From HXMU1420-13 sp963691715 (GTDB lineage: Bacteria; Bacteroidota; Rhodothermia; Balneolales; Balneolaceae), in the NCBI GenBank assembly GCA_963691715.1, contig OY829281.1, positions 2,480,001 to 2,544,000 of the forward strand: a stretch of DNA of 64,000 nt, written 5' to 3'. The translations under genes were made by a program, and so were the position numbers. Below are positions 8,096 through 15,993 of the stretch, piece after piece (positions within the stretch are counted from its first letter, which is position 1; each line of letters begins with the position of its first letter). The notes under the pieces are model-generated. The model saw only the letters and a program-made list of their open reading frames with translations, ran no database searches and was not told the origin of the DNA.

Positions 8096-9304
8096 ATGTC
8101 ATTTCTGCCAGTAGAAGAGCAGCTTGCAATTATAAAAAGAGGAACCATTGAGATTGTTCCAGAAAGTGAACTTATTGAGAAACTAACAAGATCTTATAAG
8201 GAGAATAAACCATTAAAAATTAAGTTAGGTGTAGATCCTACTCGACCAGATCTTCATTTAGGTCATTCTGTAATACTTAGAAAATTACGTCAGTTTCAAG
8301 ATTTAGGGCATGAAGCAATCCTCATTATTGGAGGGTTTACAGCTATGATTGGTGATCCTACAGGACAGAATACTACACGCCCACCACTAACATTACTAGA
8401 GGTAGAGGCTAATGCAAAAACTTATATTGAGCAAGCGGCAAAAATTCTTGATTCTGAAAAACTAACACTAGTTAATAATAATGATTGGCTAGGTCCTATG
8501 AATTTTATGGATGTGATTAAATTAACTTCGAAAATGACTGTAGCACGAATGATCGAGCGGGACGATTTTTCTAAACGATTTAATAACAATGAATCCATTT
8601 CACTGCATGAATTTCTATACCCACTGGCGCAAGGTCAGGATTCTGTGTACTTACATTCTGATGTAGAATTAGGAGGAACAGATCAAAAATTTAACTTACT
8701 GGTTGGTAGACAACTACAAAAAGATGTAGGTCAAAATCCACAAGTGGCTTTAATGATGCCCTTGTTAGTGGGTACGGATGGCTCAGCTAAAATGTCTAAG
8801 TCGTATGACAATTATGTTGGAATTGATGAACATCCAAATGATATGTATGGTAAGTCTCTATCTATACCTGATGAATTAATTTATACCTACTTCGAGTTAG
8901 TTACCGATATAGGTATTACTGATTTACCCGCCGTCAAAGAAAAAACAGAATCAGACCCTCGTAATGCAAAACATGACCTAGCTTTTGCAATCACCAAACT
9001 TTATCATGGGGAACAAGCAGCGATAGAGGCACGGCAACATTTTGAGCAAACAATAATAAACAAGCAAGTGCCAGACGATGCTCCAGAATATATAATAAGT
9101 GGATCAAGACGCATTGTAGAAATTATTGGAGATTTAAAGTTTTCACCTAGCAACGGTGAAACTAAGCGTTTGATAAAGCAAGGTGGCGTAAGTATTGATG
9201 GGGAAAAAATAACAGATTTAGGATTTGAACTATCGATAACATCTGGTGCAGAAAAAGTACTTAAAGTAGGAAAGCGAAAGTATGCGATTCTGAAAGGAGC
9301 CTAA
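8096..9304 (+). CDS. tyrS: Tyrosyl-tRNA synthetase (TyrZ-like class)
   Basis: 402 residues. It charges tRNA-Tyr with tyrosine. The class I signatures are HLGH at residues 54-57 (HIGH motif) and KMSKS at 231-235. The GDPTGQNTTRPPLT segment (85-98) and overall length fit the TyrS type 2 branch rather than the E. coli-like type. The C-terminal ~65 residues form an S4 RNA-binding domain (LIKQGGVSIDGEKITDLG). The protein ends KRKYAILKG. It is followed 4 bp later by xth. No T-box or other leader is seen; cvpA is directly upstream. Confidence 0.96.
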   Translation: MSFLPVEEQLAIIKRGTIEIVPESELIEKLTRSYKENKPLKIKLGVDPTRPDLHLGHSVILRKLRQFQDLGHEAILIIGGFTAMIGDPTGQNTTRPPLTLLEVEANAKTYIEQAAKILDSEKLTLVNNNDWLGPMNFMDVIKLTSKMTVARMIERDDFSKRFNNNESISLHEFLYPLAQGQDSVYLHSDVELGGTDQKFNLLVGRQLQKDVGQNPQVALMMPLLVGTDGSAKMSKSYDNYVGIDEHPNDMYGKSLSIPDELIYTYFELVTDIGITDLPAVKEKTESDPRNAKHDLAFAITKLYHGEQAAIEARQHFEQTIINKQVPDDAPEYIISGSRRIVEIIGDLKFSPSNGETKRLIKQGGVSIDGEKITDLGFELSITSGAEKVLKVGKRKYAILKGA

Positions 9305-9308
9305 CTTA

Positions 9309-10076
9309 ATGCTGAAAATAAGTTCTTACAACATTAACGGAGTTAGAGCAGCACATAAAAAAGGCTTTACAAAATGGATAAAACAATCAAATCCTGATAT
9401 TGTTTGCATTCAGGAATTGAGGGCTCATGAAACACAACTACCGGAAGAGATCAAAGAGTTAGACTATTATCAATATATAGTGTCTGCCGAAAAGAAAGGA
9501 TATTCAGGAGTAGCAATTTTTAGTAAAACCGAAGCCCAAAATATAACTGTTGGAATGGGTATTGATTGGATTGATGCAGAAGGTAGGGTCATAACTGCTG
9601 AATACGATACCTTTAGAATTGTTTCTGCCTATTTCCCAAGTGGTACCACTGGAAATACGAGACAGGATATGAAAATGAAGTTTTTAGATGATTTCATGAA
9701 ATGGAGTCAACAATTTGTGGGTGACTCAAAACCAACAATAATTTGTGGTGATTTTAATATCTGCCATTTAGAAATCGATATTCATAATCCAGAAAAACAA
9801 CATAAAACGTCTGGTTTCTTGCCAGAAGAGCGCCAATGGATAACTGATTTTTTAGATATTGGTTTCGAAGATGTATTCAGAAAAATACATCCAAGTAAAA
9901 AAGATGTATATAGCTGGTGGAGCTATCGCGCTGGATCAAAAGGAAAAAACAAGGGGTGGAGAATTGATTATCAAATGGCTACTCCCAACCTTGCTCAATT
10001 AGCGAACGAAGCATTCATAGAAAAAGATTGGGATATATCCGATCATGCACCGGTTTCAGTTACATATGAGTTTTAA
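9309..10076 (+). CDS. xth: Exodeoxyribonuclease III (Xth/ExoA type AP endonuclease)
   Basis: 255 residues, the usual length. Endonuclease/exonuclease/phosphatase fold with all expected catalytic groups: N10 (SYNINGVR), metal ligand E36 (QELRA), D148 and N150 (CGDFNICH), and D245-H246 (SDHAP). The insert GFLPEERQWI is typical of ExoA. It cleaves DNA at abasic sites and removes 3'-blocking ends in base excision repair. It follows tyrS by 4 bp and probably shares its transcript. Confidence 0.95.
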   Translation: MLKISSYNINGVRAAHKKGFTKWIKQSNPDIVCIQELRAHETQLPEEIKELDYYQYIVSAEKKGYSGVAIFSKTEAQNITVGMGIDWIDAEGRVITAEYDTFRIVSAYFPSGTTGNTRQDMKMKFLDDFMKWSQQFVGDSKPTIICGDFNICHLEIDIHNPEKQHKTSGFLPEERQWITDFLDIGFEDVFRKIHPSKKDVYSWWSYRAGSKGKNKGWRIDYQMATPNLAQLANEAFIEKDWDISDHAPVSVTYEF

Positions 10077-10133
10077 ATATTGTTTATGATGCCGAATCTT
10101 TGTTTTTTTTAATTCAGATAATGAAAAGATATT

Positions 10134-10583
10134 ATGCCAACCCACTATAAAGGGACTAAAAAAGAAATTCGTACACTTAATACCTTTATTAAATTGATGC
10201 GATCGACTGAAAGTTTAAGCAATAGATTATGTCATCATCTAAATGAATACAATCTTACGATAAGTCAATTCGGTGTTTTAGAATCTTTACTACATGTAGG
10301 CCCACAGAATCAGCGAGAACTTGGCGCTCGTTTATTAAAAAGTGGAGGTAACATTACTATGGTTATTGATAATCTTTGTAAGAATAACTGGGTGAAGAGG
10401 ACTCCAAATCCTTCAGACAGAAGATCGATGATTATTAGTTTAACGGATAGTGGATCAGCGTTTATAGAAGATTTTTTTCCAAAACATTTAGAACGAATTA
10501 TTAAAGAGTTTGAAATCCTTGACCCTGAGGAATTGGAGCAATTAGGAGAACTAGCAAAAAAAGTTGGTACTCAAACAAAATAA
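10134..10583 (+). CDS. MarR family transcriptional regulator
   Basis: 149 residues with the MarR winged helix-turn-helix: helix SQFGVLESLLHVGPQNQREL, recognition region SGGNITMVIDNLCKNNWVKR, wing PNPSDRRSMIISLTDSG. The wing 'DRRS...LT..G' is a hallmark. It is a dimeric repressor or activator of unknown ligand. It stands 57 bp after xth and is followed by two terminator-like hairpins, so it ends this plus-strand run. No neighbouring efflux or degradation gene points to a target; autoregulation is the default guess. Confidence 0.92.
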   Translation: MPTHYKGTKKEIRTLNTFIKLMRSTESLSNRLCHHLNEYNLTISQFGVLESLLHVGPQNQRELGARLLKSGGNITMVIDNLCKNNWVKRTPNPSDRRSMIISLTDSGSAFIEDFFPKHLERIIKEFEILDPEELEQLGELAKKVGTQTK

Positions 10584-10584
10584 A

Positions 10585-10607
10585 AACCTTTTATAAAGGT
10601 TCTTGTT
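10585..10607 (+). terminator. Terminator-like hairpin after marR
   Basis: A 7-bp stem (AACCTTT 10585-10591 and AAAGGTT 10595-10601) with a 3-nt loop, followed by CTTGTTT. It lies immediately after the marR stop. The T-tract is imperfect, so this may act together with the second hairpin 34 bp downstream. Confidence 0.6.
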
Positions 10608-10634
10608 TAGCATTTAAAACTCCATAAATCCCTC

Positions 10635-10673
10635 AGGGGGTAAGCCTGATAAGCTTGCTCCCTTATTTTTTTT
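10635..10673 (+). terminator. Second rho-independent terminator after marR
   Basis: An 11-bp stem (10635-10645 AGGGGGTAAGC with 10653-10663 GCTTGCTCCCT, two G-U pairs) and a 7-nt loop, followed by TATTTTTTTTT. It is a strong plus-strand terminator in tandem with the smaller hairpin just after marR. Confidence 0.8.
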
Positions 10674-10756
10674 AAAAGAATTGATATAAGTAAAATTAAA
10701 GGGATAAGGAAACTATAGTATTTATGAAAATTTAAGGGGATATCGGTGTAACTTTA

Positions 10757-11053
10757 TCAATTTTGATTGGAGTGATAACATAAATTGGATTTCACCATCA
10801 GAGTTTCTTTAGTTATATGTTCAGTCAACGATGTTGAAGTATGATATATCACTGGGAAATCTAATTTCAGAATTATTTTCAATGAGTTGCATATCATTCG
10901 GTAAATCAAACAGGGACATAATTTGAAACTTTTCTCTATAGTAAGGGGAGAAAATAGAGGATTAATCTTACCAGTAAGTTCTTTAGCTGGTGTTCCTCCG
11001 TAAATATATTTTTCTTTCATATTTCCAGTAATTATACTTCCCAACAAAGCCAT
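10757..11053 (-). pseudogene. Possible remnant of a hexapeptide-repeat acyltransferase
   Basis: The 98-residue frame begins GSIITGNMKEKYIYGGTPAK, which resembles the end of left-handed beta-helix acetyltransferases (a small residue, VVTKD/N-type turn, then the GG-x-PAK signature). The frame remains open upstream of this ATG to about 11136, but no repeat-rich beta-helix domain is found there. The rest of the frame has no recognisable similarity. No intact gene is present on either strand of 10674-11179. Reading: a decayed C-terminal fragment; chance resemblance is possible. Confidence 0.3.
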
Positions 11054-11179
11054 TGATCTATCTTCAGCAATAATTAAGGAAATGATACATTGACCAACAA
11101 ACCAAAAATTATAAACCTAGACTTTATAAATATCCTAGCCATAAGATCGCTTAATATTGAGTCATCATACTTAAAAATT

Positions 11180-11791
11180 ATGAAATACTATTTATTTTTG
11201 ATAATTCTTATACCTCAAATTGCATATGCTCAAAAAGTATTTAATGGAAAAATTACATATGAGTATGAATTCTTAGACCCAAGTACTAGGGAAGATATTA
11301 CAAAAGAAATGGCGAAATCTTATGGAGAAAAACAATACTATTTTATCTCAAATAATAGCTATAAATCGTATGATGAAAACAACAACTTTAGGCAATTATA
11401 TAATGGGAGCACTAATAAATACTATTTTGTTAATCCTAGTAATAACGAGATAATGGTACTTGATGCTTCATATAGTATTTCAGAAGTTATTTCCATAACT
11501 CATAGTGAAGAAACAAAAATGATTTTAGGTAAACTTTGTAAGCAAGTGGTTATCAAAACAGATCAAGACAAAACTACCTATTTTTACAATGAAGATTTAA
11601 GAGTCGATCAGTCGATGTTTTCAGGTCACTTATTTGGTAATTGGAATACGTTTCTAAAAGCTAGTAATGGCGCCTTACCATTGGAATATATATCAGAAAG
11701 CGAAAATTATATCTGGATTTCAACCGCCACAGCGTATGAGGAAACTGATTTTACTTCTGAAGATTTTGATCCAATGATTTTATTTAAATAG
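11180..11791 (+). CDS. Secreted protein of unknown function (GLPGLI/DUF4412-like)
   Basis: 203 residues from the chosen start at 11180. A longer frame opens at 11090, but the ATG at 11180 gives a clean signal peptide (MKYYLFLIILIPQIAYA, then QKVF). The mature part starts with a KVFNGKITYEYEF strand, a stretch with many Tyr/Asn, then a strand-turn-strand pattern with LGKLCKQVVIKT and TTYFYNEDLRV, as in periplasmic GLPGLI or DUF4412 proteins that are built of beta strands. It ends with a short acidic tail. It stands alone between the marR terminators and the M24 peptidase. Function unknown; the family call is tentative. Confidence 0.6.
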   Translation: MKYYLFLIILIPQIAYAQKVFNGKITYEYEFLDPSTREDITKEMAKSYGEKQYYFISNNSYKSYDENNNFRQLYNGSTNKYYFVNPSNNEIMVLDASYSISEVISITHSEETKMILGKLCKQVVIKTDQDKTTYFYNEDLRVDQSMFSGHLFGNWNTFLKASNGALPLEYISESENYIWISTATAYEETDFTSEDFDPMILFK

Positions 11792-11987
11792 AACTTACAA
11801 TGTGATAAAATCTAACAAATAAAGTTTGCGAGATTTATTCATAAGTTACATTTATGTTTTTAATAAAAACATTGAAAGGTTAATGCTTTGAAATCAAATA
11901 AATAACTTTTTTTGGACACAGAATTGTAACATATGATCAATTAAACATTGCTTCCCTCTTTGAAACAGAATATACTCCAAAAAAAAG

Positions 11988-13298
11988 ATGCGAATTTTTA
12001 TACTGTGTTCTATTCTTATAGTTCTTGCATGCACTCCTTCCAATACTTCCAACATTCCTTATGACTGGGGGCCAAGTCCGTGGCCAGAAATTCGTAAAGA
12101 ACGAATCTCAAGTCTTTTACCGAACGCCATGAAGGCATCGAATGTAGATGCTTGGTTGGTGATTTGCCGTGAAAATGATAATGATCCTATGGCAGATCAT
12201 ATTGGAGGTGAAAATGCTGGAGGTACCGCTGTTTTTATCTTCTTTATGGACGAAAATGGATTTAATTCAATAGTTTTTTCTCCAATTGGGGAATCAACGG
12301 CTTTAGATGAATTGGATATACATGACATAGTGATTCCAGTGGCCCGAGGTGCATCAGCAATTGAAGATGCAGCAAAATACATTCAAGAGAAAAACTTTAA
12401 TCGTATTGCTATAAATACCTCAAATCAAAATAAACTTGCAGATGGCTTATCTCATTCACAGTACTTGGCGTTAACCGAGTCTGTGGGTGATCAAATTGCA
12501 CGCACCTTTACTTCATCTGAACAACTAGTATACGAATGGTTAAGTGTTAAACTTCCGGCAGAAGTAGAGATTATGCGTAAAGCTGCAGAATTAACAGCCA
12601 AATGGCAATTAGAAGCATATGCTACCATTCAACCAGGTATTACTACCGATGCTGATGTAGCTGCTTATCTTGATGAAAAAATGATAGAATATGGAGTTGG
12701 TGAGGCTTGGGCTCCAGATCAAAATCCAAATGTCAATTCAGGTGCAGACCGAGGGCATTCGCATGCAACGCAAAAAGTGATTATGCCAGGTGATGTTATA
12801 CAAACTGATTTTGGAATTAGAGTATATGATCGCTGGGTTACAGATATTCAAAGATTCGCTTATGTTCTTAAACAAGATGAAAAAAAACCTCCTGTAGATA
12901 TCCAGTTTTATTGGGAGTCTGGCAGAGATGGGAGTAAAGCTGCGTTTTCAGCGATGAAGCCAGGTGTTCGTGGAGAAGATGTAGATGCTGCGCAGCGTGC
13001 ACTGATGAAGGAAAATGGGAGTGATTATGTAATGTGGAGTACGGGGCATCCTGTAGGATATGTTGCTCATGATGCTGGGCCAAATCTTGGGGGTTCTCAC
13101 ATACCTGGTCAAAGACCTTCTGCTCAATTACTATTGAAGCCGGGTATGGTTTTCGCTTTTGATGGATTTCATGCTTGGACCCTAGAAGACGGAGGTACAA
13201 AAACTATAAGTGTAGAAGAAATGGCGGTTATAACAGACGATGGAGCTGAATATTTAATTCCACCTCAAGAGGAATTAGTTTTGATAGGTGGAGAATAA
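11988..13298 (+). CDS. M24 family metallopeptidase lipoprotein (Xaa-Pro aminopeptidase-like)
   Basis: 436 residues. A lipoprotein signal with the box VLAC places C15 at the lipidated N-terminus, so it acts in the envelope. The N-terminal creatinase domain spans about 35-185, the pita-bread catalytic domain about 190-425. Expected metal ligands are seen at D274 (TDFG), D286 (VTDIQRF), H361 (AHDAGPNLGG) and E410 or E411 (SVEEMAVIT). The position usually held by the first glutamate (FTxEPG) reads FAFDGF, so Asp392 replaces it; activity may differ from classical aminopeptidase P. It could act on X-Pro peptides. It has its own 196-bp upstream region. Confidence 0.85.
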   Translation: MRIFILCSILIVLACTPSNTSNIPYDWGPSPWPEIRKERISSLLPNAMKASNVDAWLVICRENDNDPMADHIGGENAGGTAVFIFFMDENGFNSIVFSPIGESTALDELDIHDIVIPVARGASAIEDAAKYIQEKNFNRIAINTSNQNKLADGLSHSQYLALTESVGDQIARTFTSSEQLVYEWLSVKLPAEVEIMRKAAELTAKWQLEAYATIQPGITTDADVAAYLDEKMIEYGVGEAWAPDQNPNVNSGADRGHSHATQKVIMPGDVIQTDFGIRVYDRWVTDIQRFAYVLKQDEKKPPVDIQFYWESGRDGSKAAFSAMKPGVRGEDVDAAQRALMKENGSDYVMWSTGHPVGYVAHDAGPNLGGSHIPGQRPSAQLLLKPGMVFAFDGFHAWTLEDGGTKTISVEEMAVITDDGAEYLIPPQEELVLIGGE

Positions 13299-13436
13299 TG
13301 AGTTGTTTTTATACTCTTTAAAGCGTGTCGAAAGAATATATCGTTACTAATATGAGACTTAAATCTCTTGAACACATTGAAAGATACTCTAATACATAGA
13401 ATAACTAACCATTAGGTAGTATCTCTCTTTACACTA

Positions 13437-13805
13437 TTAAAATGGTAAATCATCATCAATGGCGTTGAAGGCTTGGGTGTCTATTTCAAAACTTTCGGTA
13501 CTGGGTGGTGGAATTTCAGGTGCATTTTGTTCACCTGTTCCCTGTTCTACACGCCATGCTTTTATATCGGTATACCAATTTCCATTGTATTCGCGACTCT
13601 GTATATCTACAGAAACCGTTATATCCATTCCAATCTGAACGGCTTGTTGGTCAATATTATCTCCCCACTGTGTAATGCACACTTTTTTTGGATATTTTCC
13701 AGGTATCTCGAGAATAAAATTTCGCTTTCTCCAGCTACCATTTTTTCCTTCTCCACTTTGTTCATCAAGTATTTGAACCACTTTTCCTTGAAGTTGAATG
13801 TCCAT
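13437..13805 (-). CDS. DUF3127 OB-fold-like protein with SSB-type C-terminal tip
   Basis: 122 residues. The first ~85 residues are a beta-rich domain of the DUF3127 family (GKVVQILDEQSGEGKNGSW, then RKRNFILEI and the conserved CITQWGD, ending NWYTDIKAWRVE), thought to be OB-like. It is followed by a Pro/Glu linker and the acidic end AIDDDLPF. That tip closely matches the DDDxPF tail with which single-strand DNA-binding proteins recruit repair and replication partners. So it may bind nucleic acid and dock on the same partners (inference). It starts 1 bp after the MDR oxidoreductase, in one operon. Confidence 0.85.
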   Translation of the reverse strand: MDIQLQGKVVQILDEQSGEGKNGSWRKRNFILEIPGKYPKKVCITQWGDNIDQQAVQIGMDITVSVDIQSREYNGNWYTDIKAWRVEQGTGEQNAPEIPPPSTESFEIDTQAFNAIDDDLPF

Positions 13806-13806
13806 A

Positions 13807-14835
13807 TCAATTCATTTTAAAAATTACTTTTCCAATATTTTTTCTTTCTTCTAAGAAGCGATGAGCGAGCTCTGCTTCTTCTAAGGTAAAGGTTTTATCC
13901 ACATAGGGATTTACCCAACCATCTTGTACTCCTTGTAGGATAGCGTTCATCCATTGGGCTGCTTTTATAGGTTCATGCCATAAATGACCCAAATTAACAC
14001 CAAATACCCCTCTGTTCTTATCGAGTAAAGAAAGGGGATTAAATTTAGGCATGGCTAATACCGTTTTTAATAAATTATATTTTGCACTTAGCCCACCCTT
14101 AGCGTTAGTGCTAGCAACTGAAATACCAAACATTCCTAATCGGCCAGTAGCTCTTAATGCTCGGTAGCTTCTTTTCCATTCTTTTCCCCCTAGAGGGTCA
14201 ATAATCAAATCTACTCCTCGATGATTGGTAAGAGCCATTAATTCGTTGTACCAGTCCTTCGATCTATAATCGATGGCATGATGCAGTCCTCTTTTACTAA
14301 GAAAATCATGTTTATGAGCACTAGCTGTTCCGTAGGTAGTAGCGCCAATATGTTTAGCAATATCAAGAGCTGCAATTCCAACACCACCGCCAGCATTATG
14401 TATTAAAATGGATTCTTCTTTGGTTAAACCTCCCATGGTTACGATTAAAACCCATGCGGTTAGATAATTCACTGGAATTGCAGCAGCTTCCTCAAAAGTA
14501 AGAGTGCTGGGTTTTTCATACACTTGCAGTTCTTTCAGCACCACTTGTTCTGCTTGTCCTTTAAAGCGACACAGTCCGATAACCTCTTTACCAATCCAAT
14601 CTTTTGAAATTGTTGCACCAACTTCTGCAACAATACCAGACACTTCATATCCCATCACACATGGTGTAGATGGACCATCTGGATATTGCCCTTTTCTAGC
14701 CAATATATCCGCAAAATTGAGACCTGCAGCCTTTACTGATATTAATAATTCATCATCTTTTGGTTTTAAGTCATCTACTTCTTGTACATTAAGGACGTTA
14801 TAACCGCCAGTTTTTACATATTCTAGTTGCTTCAT
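13807..14835 (-). CDS. MDR-family NADPH:quinone oxidoreductase-like / VAT-1-like protein
   Basis: 342 residues, a full-length medium-chain reductase. The N-terminal GroES-like domain has the zinc-free quinone-reductase pattern AAGLNFADILARKGQYP, followed by MGYEVSGIVAEVG. The Rossmann domain has NAGGGVGIAALDIAKHIGA, which binds NADPH, then IDYRSKDW and GVDLIIDPLGG. The protein ends LEERKNIGKVIFKM. Close relatives include quinone reductases, crotonyl-CoA reductases and VAT-1 homologues; the substrate cannot be told. It lies between a two-domain VOC protein (24-bp gap) and the DUF3127 gene (1-bp gap). Confidence 0.88.
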   Translation of the reverse strand: MKQLEYVKTGGYNVLNVQEVDDLKPKDDELLISVKAAGLNFADILARKGQYPDGPSTPCVMGYEVSGIVAEVGATISKDWIGKEVIGLCRFKGQAEQVVLKELQVYEKPSTLTFEEAAAIPVNYLTAWVLIVTMGGLTKEESILIHNAGGGVGIAALDIAKHIGATTYGTASAHKHDFLSKRGLHHAIDYRSKDWYNELMALTNHRGVDLIIDPLGGKEWKRSYRALRATGRLGMFGISVASTNAKGGLSAKYNLLKTVLAMPKFNPLSLLDKNRGVFGVNLGHLWHEPIKAAQWMNAILQGVQDGWVNPYVDKTFTLEEAELAHRFLEERKNIGKVIFKMN

Positions 14836-14859
14836 AGAGTTATAAAATAGTTAGTATGT

Positions 14860-15927
14860 TTACCCTTTCATTCGGTTAACCGCAAACGCACGTAGCATCC
14901 AGGTTGGTAAAGACTTTTTTGGATCTCTTTTGGTCATATCAATAAATAGACCGAATTTTTTTGCGATGGGGACTTTATGTGTTTCTACAAATTCTATTAA
15001 TGCTCCGTCAGGATCTTCAATATAAGTGAATCGTCCAGCAGCTTCACCCATATCAAAGGAATTGGCACTATCTACCGTGAATGGAAAGCCTGCAGCTTCG
15101 CATTCTTCCTTTAAAGAATCCATTCCTTGCACATCGAAACAAAGGTGAATAAATCCTAAATCACCCCAATATCTATGTTCAAAAATCTTTTTTGGTTTCC
15201 GGCGCCTATCAAGATTTTGGATTAATTCAATTTCGGTGGGACCAAATAATTTACTGAATGCTCCAACCCGAGGCTTACTTTCGCGAAGCAAGACTCTTCG
15301 GTATTTTTTTTCGCCACCAGGTACTCCAGCTAAATCCTCAAAAACCCCTGACTCATCGTATACAATCGTATCATAACCCAGTACCTCAGAATAGAGAGTC
15401 CGAGATTTTTCTATATCTGAAACTCCCATAATGGTACCTGTGACTCCTCCAGTTGTTTTTATTTCTTTCTTTTTAAACCAACCTAATCCTTTTACCACAT
15501 TGAATATATTTCCATTTAAATCTTTAACAAAGAAGTGGAGATCACCTGCTGGATTTTCTTTTAATGACGAAATTACATTCAATCCTGCACTATTAAATTG
15601 TGTATAGGATTTTTCAACATCAATAGACTTTATCTTTGCACCATTGATGCCGTAATCTCCTAACTGAAGTTCAAATTTAGCTGCTACTGGCTGTCTGCTG
15701 GTATATTGCCAGATTTCAAACCCACCACCGCCTCTCATGCTTAACGTGAGGATGGCTCTACGCTCATGTGGTTTGCCACCCGTATAAGGAAGCATTAAAT
15801 CAGCAATAGCAGCGTCATCAAATACTTTGATGTCCATTCCAAAATACTTGCGATACCATTCGGTTGCTTCTACCACATTAGGGTTACCAATACCAATTTG
15901 TTGTATGCCTGAGATAATTTTTTCCAT
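14860..15927 (-). CDS. Two-domain VOC (glyoxalase/dioxygenase fold) protein
   Basis: 355 residues with two vicinal-oxygen-chelate modules: about 5-150 (starts GIQQIGIGNPNVVEATEWYRKYFGMD) and about 160-320 (GTIMGVSDIEKSRTLYSEVLGYD). Each has the beta-alpha-beta-beta-beta pattern. The second module has HLCFDVQGMDSL and the end strand with EDPDGALIEFVETHKVP, where H and E could be metal ligands; the first lacks an obvious metal set. It is not HPPD: the dedicated hpd gene is at 52455, and the C-terminal HPPD signature is missing here. Possible roles are ring-cleaving dioxygenase, isomerase or binding protein. A 9-bp hairpin covers the start codon. Confidence 0.8.
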   Translation of the reverse strand: MEKIISGIQQIGIGNPNVVEATEWYRKYFGMDIKVFDDAAIADLMLPYTGGKPHERRAILTLSMRGGGGFEIWQYTSRQPVAAKFELQLGDYGINGAKIKSIDVEKSYTQFNSAGLNVISSLKENPAGDLHFFVKDLNGNIFNVVKGLGWFKKKEIKTTGGVTGTIMGVSDIEKSRTLYSEVLGYDTIVYDESGVFEDLAGVPGGEKKYRRVLLRESKPRVGAFSKLFGPTEIELIQNLDRRRKPKKIFEHRYWGDLGFIHLCFDVQGMDSLKEECEAAGFPFTVDSANSFDMGEAAGRFTYIEDPDGALIEFVETHKVPIAKKFGLFIDMTKRDPKKSLPTWMLRAFAVNRMKG

Positions 15928-15944
15928 GAATTTTTTTCATGGAA
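15922..15944 (-). promoter_or_regulatory. Hairpin covering the VOC gene start codon
   Basis: A perfect 9-bp inverted repeat, TTCCATGAA (15922-15930) and TTCATGGAA (15936-15944), with a 5-nt loop. In the mRNA the second arm contains the AUG at 15927-15925, and the first arm contains another AUG in a different frame. It could limit initiation or be a chance product of AT-rich sequence. Confidence 0.4.
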
Positions 15945-15993
15945 GGTATTGAAAAAGTAAATGCTGTGCAGTAAAGGTTCTTAATTGTTAGTA

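Noticed and set aside
14860..15927. Second 4-hydroxyphenylpyruvate dioxygenase
   Set aside because: Two VOC domains are present, but it lacks the HPPD C-terminal helix and ligand set that hpd at 52455 has.
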